From Pseudomonadota bacterium (GTDB lineage: Bacteria; Myxococcota; Myxococcia; Myxococcales; Anaeromyxobacteraceae), in NCBI GenBank assembly GCA_023419875.1, contig JAEZXM010000195.1, positions 1 through 8,173 on the forward strand: a DNA stretch of 8,173 nucleotides, written 5' to 3'. The first letter of the stretch is position 1, and the number at the start of each line of letters is the position of its first letter. A model generated the notes under the pieces. It ran no database searches, was not told the DNA's origin, and saw only the letters and a program-made list of their open reading frames with translations. Position numbers and translations under genes: made by a program. Shown here in pieces: positions 4,791 through 8,173 of this stretch.

Positions 4791-6251
4791 ATGATCGCCC
4801 TCCAGCCCGCGGTCCCTCCGCACGAGCGCGGGCCGACGCGGAGCATCGTCCTCTGGCTGGTCCCCTTCGCCGTCCTGTCCGCGGCGCTGGTGTTCGTCTT
4901 CCCCGACAGCTACCAGCAGGACGGCGGGCACCACTACCTGGGCGCGCGCTGGGCGCTCGAGCACCCGCGCCACCTCGTGGACGTCTGGGGCCGGCCGCTC
5001 TTCACCGCCCTGTACGCGCTCCCGGCGCGCCTCGGGTATCCGGCGGCGAAGCTCCTCACGGTCGCCGTCTCGCTCGCGACGGCGTGGCACGCGGCCCGGC
5101 TCGCGCACGCGTACGGGCTCCGGCGGCCGTCGCTCGCCGTGCCGCTCCTCTTCCTCCAGCCGTCGTTCCTGCTCATCTGCTCGGACACGATGACCGAGCC
5201 GCTCTTCGCGCTCCTCCTCGCGGTGGCGCTGCGGCTCCGCCACGCCGGCCGGGTGAGCGCGGCGCTGTGGGTCGCGGGGTCGTTGCCGCTCGTGCGTCCG
5301 GAGGGGTTCTTCGTCGGGATCCTCTGGGGCCTCTTCACCCTCGTCGATCGCCGCGCGGGGAGCACGATCATGGGGCGCGCCGCGGCGGCGCTCCGGCTCG
5401 CGGGCGGCGCCGCGGCGTGGTGGCTCGCCGCGCTCGCCATCACCCGCGATCCGCTCTTCATCCCGAAGAACTGGCCGTCGAACTGGGCCGCCTCGTTCAC
5501 CTACGGGACCGGCCCGCTCTGGCACTACTGGAACATCCGGAACGACATCTGGGCCGGGCCGATGCTGGTGCTCTTCCTCGTCGGGTTCGTCGCCCTGGTG
5601 CGGGCGCGGCGCGCCTCGCTGGCGATGGCCTCGGTCGCCGTGGTGGCGGGGCTGCACTCGGTCTTCTTCCGGTACGGGATGTTCGGCTCCGCCGGCTACG
5701 CGCGCTACCTCGTCTGCGTGGCGGTCCCGATGGCGCTTGCGACGCTCGCCGGCTGGAACGTCGTCGCGGAAGGGCTCGCCCGGCTCCGTTTCCCGTGCGC
5801 AGCGGCCCGGGCCCTCGGGGCGGCCGCGCTCCTGTGGGCGGCGATCCACTGCCTGAGCTACCTCGACGCGTTCGGCACCTCCCGAGACGCCTGGGCGGTG
5901 AAGGACATGTACGCGTGGTTCCAGGCCCACCCGCGCCCGGTGACGAGGCTCGTCTTCAGCCAGGCGTACATGTCGATCCTCTTCGGCCGCGACCACGCGG
6001 AGCGGCCGCGGCTGCGCGGCGGGGTCGAGGAGAAGATCGAGACGCTCCGGCGCCAGCCCGCGGGGACGCTCGTCTTCTGGGACGCGCGCACCGGGCCGCA
6101 GTTCCACGCGATCGGACCGGCCGAGTTCGAGCGCGCCGGGTACGAGCTCCTGCGGGGGCAGCGGTACGAGCTGCCGCCCCTCCTCCCGATCCCCTACGTG
6201 CCCTGGGTGAAGGACTACGCGCAGGAGTACTGGCTGTATTACAAGCCGTGA
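4791..6251 (+). CDS. Polytopic membrane glycosyltransferase of GT-C type
   Basis: This 486-residue protein has a first membrane helix at about 18-37 and roughly nine or ten further hydrophobic segments up to about residue 360. A soluble, probably periplasmic, C-terminal part of about 120 residues follows. Right after helix 1 comes F-P-D39-S-Y-Q-Q-D44-G-G-H-H, an acidic first loop of the kind that carries the catalytic Asp in GT-C enzymes. The block S131-D-T-M-T-E136-P-L-F and R169-P-E-G-F-F (169-174) match the loop and helix motifs of dolichyl/polyprenyl-phosphate mannosyltransferase-like families. GT-C enzymes move a sugar from a lipid-phosphate carrier to a lipid, glycan or protein outside the inner membrane. 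The acceptor here cannot be told, and there are no neighbouring polysaccharide or lipid A genes. The ATG at 4791 lacks a Shine-Dalgarno but lies just after an extended -10. It converges on hom with 16 bases between the two stops. Family fairly sure; substrate unknown. Confidence 0.78.
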   Translation: MIALQPAVPPHERGPTRSIVLWLVPFAVLSAALVFVFPDSYQQDGGHHYLGARWALEHPRHLVDVWGRPLFTALYALPARLGYPAAKLLTVAVSLATAWHAARLAHAYGLRRPSLAVPLLFLQPSFLLICSDTMTEPLFALLLAVALRLRHAGRVSAALWVAGSLPLVRPEGFFVGILWGLFTLVDRRAGSTIMGRAAAALRLAGGAAAWWLAALAITRDPLFIPKNWPSNWAASFTYGTGPLWHYWNIRNDIWAGPMLVLFLVGFVALVRARRASLAMASVAVVAGLHSVFFRYGMFGSAGYARYLVCVAVPMALATLAGWNVVAEGLARLRFPCAAARALGAAALLWAAIHCLSYLDAFGTSRDAWAVKDMYAWFQAHPRPVTRLVFSQAYMSILFGRDHAERPRLRGGVEEKIETLRRQPAGTLVFWDARTGPQFHAIGPAEFERAGYELLRGQRYELPPLLPIPYVPWVKDYAQEYWLYYKP

Positions 6252-6267
6252 AGGTTCGCGGAGCCCC

Positions 6268-7599
6268 TCACACCCGGGTCTCCGGGATCATCCGCGCGAG
6301 GAAGCTCCCCTTGCGCACCACCGGGAGCGCGTCGAGCTCGGCCACCGCGGCGGTCATCTCCGCCCAGGTCGCCTCGTGCGTGGTGATGAGCACCGGGACG
6401 GCCTCCTCGCCGCCGTCGGCGCGGCCGCGCTGGATCACCGAGGCGATCGACACGCCGTGCGTGCCGAGCACGCCGGTGACCGCCGAGAGCACGCCGGGGC
6501 GATCGAGCGCGGTGACCCGGAGGTAGAACGCGCTCTTCGCCTCGCCGGGCGGACGGAGGCGGCCGGGCTCCTGGCCGCGGAGGCGCGCGCCGCCGGGCGG
6601 CATGCGCGAGACCGCGCCGGAGAGGATGTCGCGCGCGGCCGAGACGAGGTCGGCCACGACCGCGCTGCCGGTGGGGAGCGCGCCGGCGCCCCGGCCGAAG
6701 TAGAGCGAGGGGCCGAGGTTGTCGTCCTCGAGGTAGAGCGCGTTGAACACCCCGTCCACGGACGCGAGCGGGTGCGCCATCGGCACGAGCGCCGGGTGCA
6801 CCCACGCCTCGACCTGGCCGTCCTGGTTCACCGTCGAGCCGAGGAGCTTCATCCGGTAGCCGAGCTCCTCCGCGGTGGCGAGGTCGAGCGGGGTCACCTC
6901 GCGGATGCCGCAGCGGGTGACCGCCTCCGGCCCGATCGCCATGTCGAAGCAGAGGTTCACGAGGACGGTGAGCTTCTGGGCGGCGTCGATGCCGTCCACG
7001 TCCAGCGCCGGGTTCGCCTCGGCGAAGCCGTGGGCCTGGGCGTCGGCGAGGATCTCGGCGAACGGCTTCCGCTCCCGGGCCATGCGGGTGAGGATGTAGT
7101 TGCAGGTGCCGTTGATGATCCCGGTGACCCGCCGGATCTGGTTGCCCACCAGGCCGCGCCGCAGCGCGCCGATGATGGGGATGCCGCCGGCGACCGATCC
7201 CTCGAACCCCAGCGCCACGCGCTTCTCCTCCGCCTTCGACACGAGCTCGTGCCAGTGGGCGGCGAGGAGCGCCTTGTTGGCGGTGACGACGTGCTTGCCC
7301 CGCTCCATGGCCGCGAGGATGAGGCTCCGCGCGGGCTCGATGCCGCCGATGAGCTCGACCACGATCTGGATCGAGGGGTCGTCGACGATCGCCCTGGCGT
7401 CGGTGGTGAAGACGCCGGGGGCGAGCCCGAGCTTCGCGGCGCGGCCGGCGTCGAGGTCGGCGGCGCGCGCGAGCTCGAGCGGAGCGCCCAGGCGGCGCTC
7501 GATCAGCATCGCGTTGCGGCGGAGGATCTCCGCGGTACCGGCGCCGATGTTCCCCAGCCCGAGGAGACCGACCCGGATCGCGTTGGCTTTGCCGCTCAT
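6268..7599 (-). CDS. hom: Homoserine dehydrogenase
   Basis: This 443-residue enzyme reduces L-aspartate 4-semialdehyde to L-homoserine with NAD(P)H (EC 1.1.1.3), the branch point to threonine and methionine. The Rossmann start has G14-L-G-N-I-G19; E82-L-I-G-G is the typical second nucleotide-site strand; A107-N-K-A holds K109. The family signature runs FEGSVAGGIPII (132-143) to GIINGTCNYIL (160-170). EANPALDVDGIDAAQKL (194-210) carries substrate residues E194, D205 and K209. A C-terminal ACT domain (about 350-430, AFYLRV...DRPGVLSAVTGVLG) suggests threonine feedback. The family's common ADP at 195-197 is ANP here. The ATG at 7597-7599 has GGAG eight bases upstream. A GTG at 7608 overlaps that ribosome site, and a frame extending upstream to 7686 starts inside the promoter. 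There is no aspartokinase next to it, and it has its own promoter. Complete and confident. Confidence 0.97.
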   Translation of the reverse strand: MSGKANAIRVGLLGLGNIGAGTAEILRRNAMLIERRLGAPLELARAADLDAGRAAKLGLAPGVFTTDARAIVDDPSIQIVVELIGGIEPARSLILAAMERGKHVVTANKALLAAHWHELVSKAEEKRVALGFEGSVAGGIPIIGALRRGLVGNQIRRVTGIINGTCNYILTRMARERKPFAEILADAQAHGFAEANPALDVDGIDAAQKLTVLVNLCFDMAIGPEAVTRCGIREVTPLDLATAEELGYRMKLLGSTVNQDGQVEAWVHPALVPMAHPLASVDGVFNALYLEDDNLGPSLYFGRGAGALPTGSAVVADLVSAARDILSGAVSRMPPGGARLRGQEPGRLRPPGEAKSAFYLRVTALDRPGVLSAVTGVLGTHGVSIASVIQRGRADGGEEAVPVLITTHEATWAEMTAAVAELDALPVVRKGSFLARMIPETRV

Positions 7600-7626
7600 G
7601 ACATTCACTCCGCGTTGTATGACGGT

Positions 7627-7646
7627 CCGGCGCACTCCTGCGCCGG
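7627..7646 (-). promoter_or_regulatory. Perfect hairpin in the hom 5' leader
   Basis: The halves CCGGCGCA and TGCGCCGG are exact reverse complements with a four-base loop, GGAG on the hom-sense strand. It lies within the predicted leader, 15 bases upstream of the real GGAG (7611-7608). No U-tract follows, so it is not a simple terminator. It could protect the mRNA, affect translation, or be a protein operator; none of these is shown. Confidence 0.5.
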
Positions 7647-7676
7647 CGGTGGCAGGCCGCTCCTGGCCGAACGGCG

Positions 7677-7685
7677 AAGATAGCA
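7677..7685 (-). promoter_or_regulatory. Extended -10 promoter for hom
   Basis: On the minus strand, TGC (7685-7683) is followed by TATCTT (7682-7677), an extended -10. No good -35 is found 17 bases upstream. The start would be near 7670, giving a leader of about 70 bases to the ATG at 7599 and including the 7627-7646 hairpin. Confidence 0.42.
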
Positions 7686-7705
7686 TCGGTCTCCCGAGTT
7701 GGGGC

Positions 7706-7721
7706 GGCCCCGGGCGGGGTC
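7706..7721 (-). terminator. Possible hairpin terminator after the SGNH hydrolase gene
   Basis: GACCCC and GGGGCC on the minus strand pair over six positions (one G-U) around a GCCC loop. The stem begins 10 bases after the stop at 7734-7732. No run of T follows, so it is weak as an intrinsic terminator, though it could stop the transcript before the hom promoter that overlaps its far side. Confidence 0.28.
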
Positions 7722-7731
7722 GGCGCTCGGC

Positions 7732-8173
7732 TCAGCGGCGCAGGAGCGCGCGCGCCCGCGCAGCGATCTCCGCGCCGAGACGTGCGTGCGCGTCCGCGTC
7801 GAGGTGGACGCCGTCCTGCGGGCTCACCGAGACGAGCGCGCCGGCGTCGAGGAAGGCGCACGTGCGGCTCTCGGCGACCGCGCGATAGAGCGCACCGAGC
7901 CGCGCTCCCCGCTCGACGGAGACGGCGGAGAAGCCCCAGGTCTCCTGGACCGGGCCGGGCGCGGTGACCGGCGGCGGCGCGACGAGGAGGACCTCCGGCG
8001 CGCCGTTGCCCGGCCCGGCCTGGCTCCGGCGCACGGTGTCCACGAGGCGCGCCGCCCCGGCCGCGATGCCTGCGGCATCGAGCGGGAAGATGCTTTTCGC
8101 GTCGTTCGTGCCGAGCATCAGGACGACGAGGTCGAGCGGCCGGTGCGAGGCGAGGCACGGGACGAGATAGGTG
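7732..8173 (-). CDS. SGNH (GDSL-like) hydrolase, arylesterase/acyltransferase-like, C-terminal part (5' end outside window)
   Basis: The frame is open to the window edge; 146 residues are visible, ending at TGA (7734-7732). The first residues, YLVPCLASHRPLDLVVLMLGTND, carry block III of SGNH hydrolases (G21-T-N23-D24), whose Asn completes the oxyanion hole. Near the end D120-G-V-H123 is block V, giving the catalytic Asp and His. In between are EVLLVAPPP and FLDAGALVSVS, which recall mycobacterial MsAcT-type arylesterases closely from memory. The nucleophile GDS block lies beyond the window, so completeness cannot be judged. Such enzymes hydrolyse or transfer acyl groups of small esters; whether it is secreted cannot be seen as the N-terminus is missing. 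Same strand as hom but 132 bases ahead of it, with a hom promoter between, so it is probably a separate unit. Visible catalytic residues look intact. Confidence 0.85.
   Translation of the reverse strand, partial: TYLVPCLASHRPLDLVVLMLGTNDAKSIFPLDAAGIAAGAARLVDTVRRSQAGPGNGAPEVLLVAPPPVTAPGPVQETWGFSAVSVERGARLGALYRAVAESRTCAFLDAGALVSVSPQDGVHLDADAHARLGAEIAARARALLRR

Noticed and set aside
3618..6107. A continuous open frame of more than 800 codons on the minus strand across the pilin-like and glycosyltransferase genes
   Set aside because: Its translation is Arg/Pro/Glu/Gly-rich with no recognisable domain and lies antisense to two well-supported genes; it is an effect of extreme GC content.
6273..6286. 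CCCGG-gtct-CCGGG hairpin as a terminator between the convergent glycosyltransferase and hom genes
   Set aside because: Only five base pairs, no T run, and it lies inside the last codons of hom.
4175..6526. Very long + strand open frame overlapping the same genes and the end of hom
   Set aside because: Composition is low-complexity Arg/Ala/Gly/Pro, and it is a frame shift of the pilin-like and glycosyltransferase coding sequences.
7600..7686. A leader peptide or attenuator, or a 29-residue N-terminal extension of hom
   Set aside because: The upstream ATG lies in the predicted -10, the peptide is not rich in Thr, Ile or Met, and the ATG at 7599 has a correct ribosome site and begins the Rossmann fold.
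6239..8158. Open frame of about 640 codons on the minus strand across hom and the SGNH hydrolase
   Set aside because: It is a shifted reading of two genes with clear catalytic motifs; its own translation has no motif.

Overview
The window is very GC-rich, and its reading frames show strong G/C preference at third codon positions. Several proteins have a style I associate with Myxococcota: GYF_2-TM2 fusions, small membrane proteins with B-box-like zinc fingers, and a pilin-like protein. An Anaeromyxobacter-like deltaproteobacterial chromosome is my best guess. That is inference from composition and protein style; there is no rRNA or other marker gene here to confirm it. I see no tRNA, rRNA, CRISPR array, insertion sequence or phage gene.

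Left part (1-1524, + strand). The window opens inside the 3' half of a HAD-type phosphatase gene. About 500 bases follow that hold the broken remains of one gene, with coding pieces in two different frames. I read it as a decayed sugar-epimerase-like protein. A clean promoter then leads into a GYF_2-TM2 membrane protein, which converges on the next group with 15 bases between stop codons.

Centre-left (3966 back to 1540, - strand). Five genes run in the same direction: two short membrane proteins with matching eight-ligand B-box-like zinc fingers, a 61-residue protein that looks like the first half of a ubiquitin-like/YukD beta-grasp fold, a DUF5996 protein, and a small UBP-type zinc-finger protein. 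The first three are packed within 4-12 bases of each other, and the last two are 17 bases apart. A good promoter lies upstream of the first gene. Having a possible ubiquitin-like protein, B-box-like fingers and a UBP finger in one run is the most thought-provoking feature of the window. No E1, E2, E3 or JAB peptidase is visible, so a functional link is a hypothesis only.

Centre-right (4107-6251, + strand). Divergent from that operon, with back-to-back promoters, is a protein joining a zinc ribbon to a type IV pilin-like membrane helix and globular domain. A polytopic GT-C-type glycosyltransferase follows and is probably expressed from its own promoter with almost no 5' leader.

Right part (6268-8173, - strand). 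Homoserine dehydrogenase (hom), complete with its ACT domain, converges on the glycosyltransferase. It has a leader of about 70 bases containing a perfect 8-bp hairpin. Upstream of it is the 3' part of an SGNH hydrolase gene resembling mycobacterial arylesterase/acyltransferase, cut by the window edge. Hom is the only well-defined housekeeping gene here; the rest is lineage-specific envelope or accessory material.
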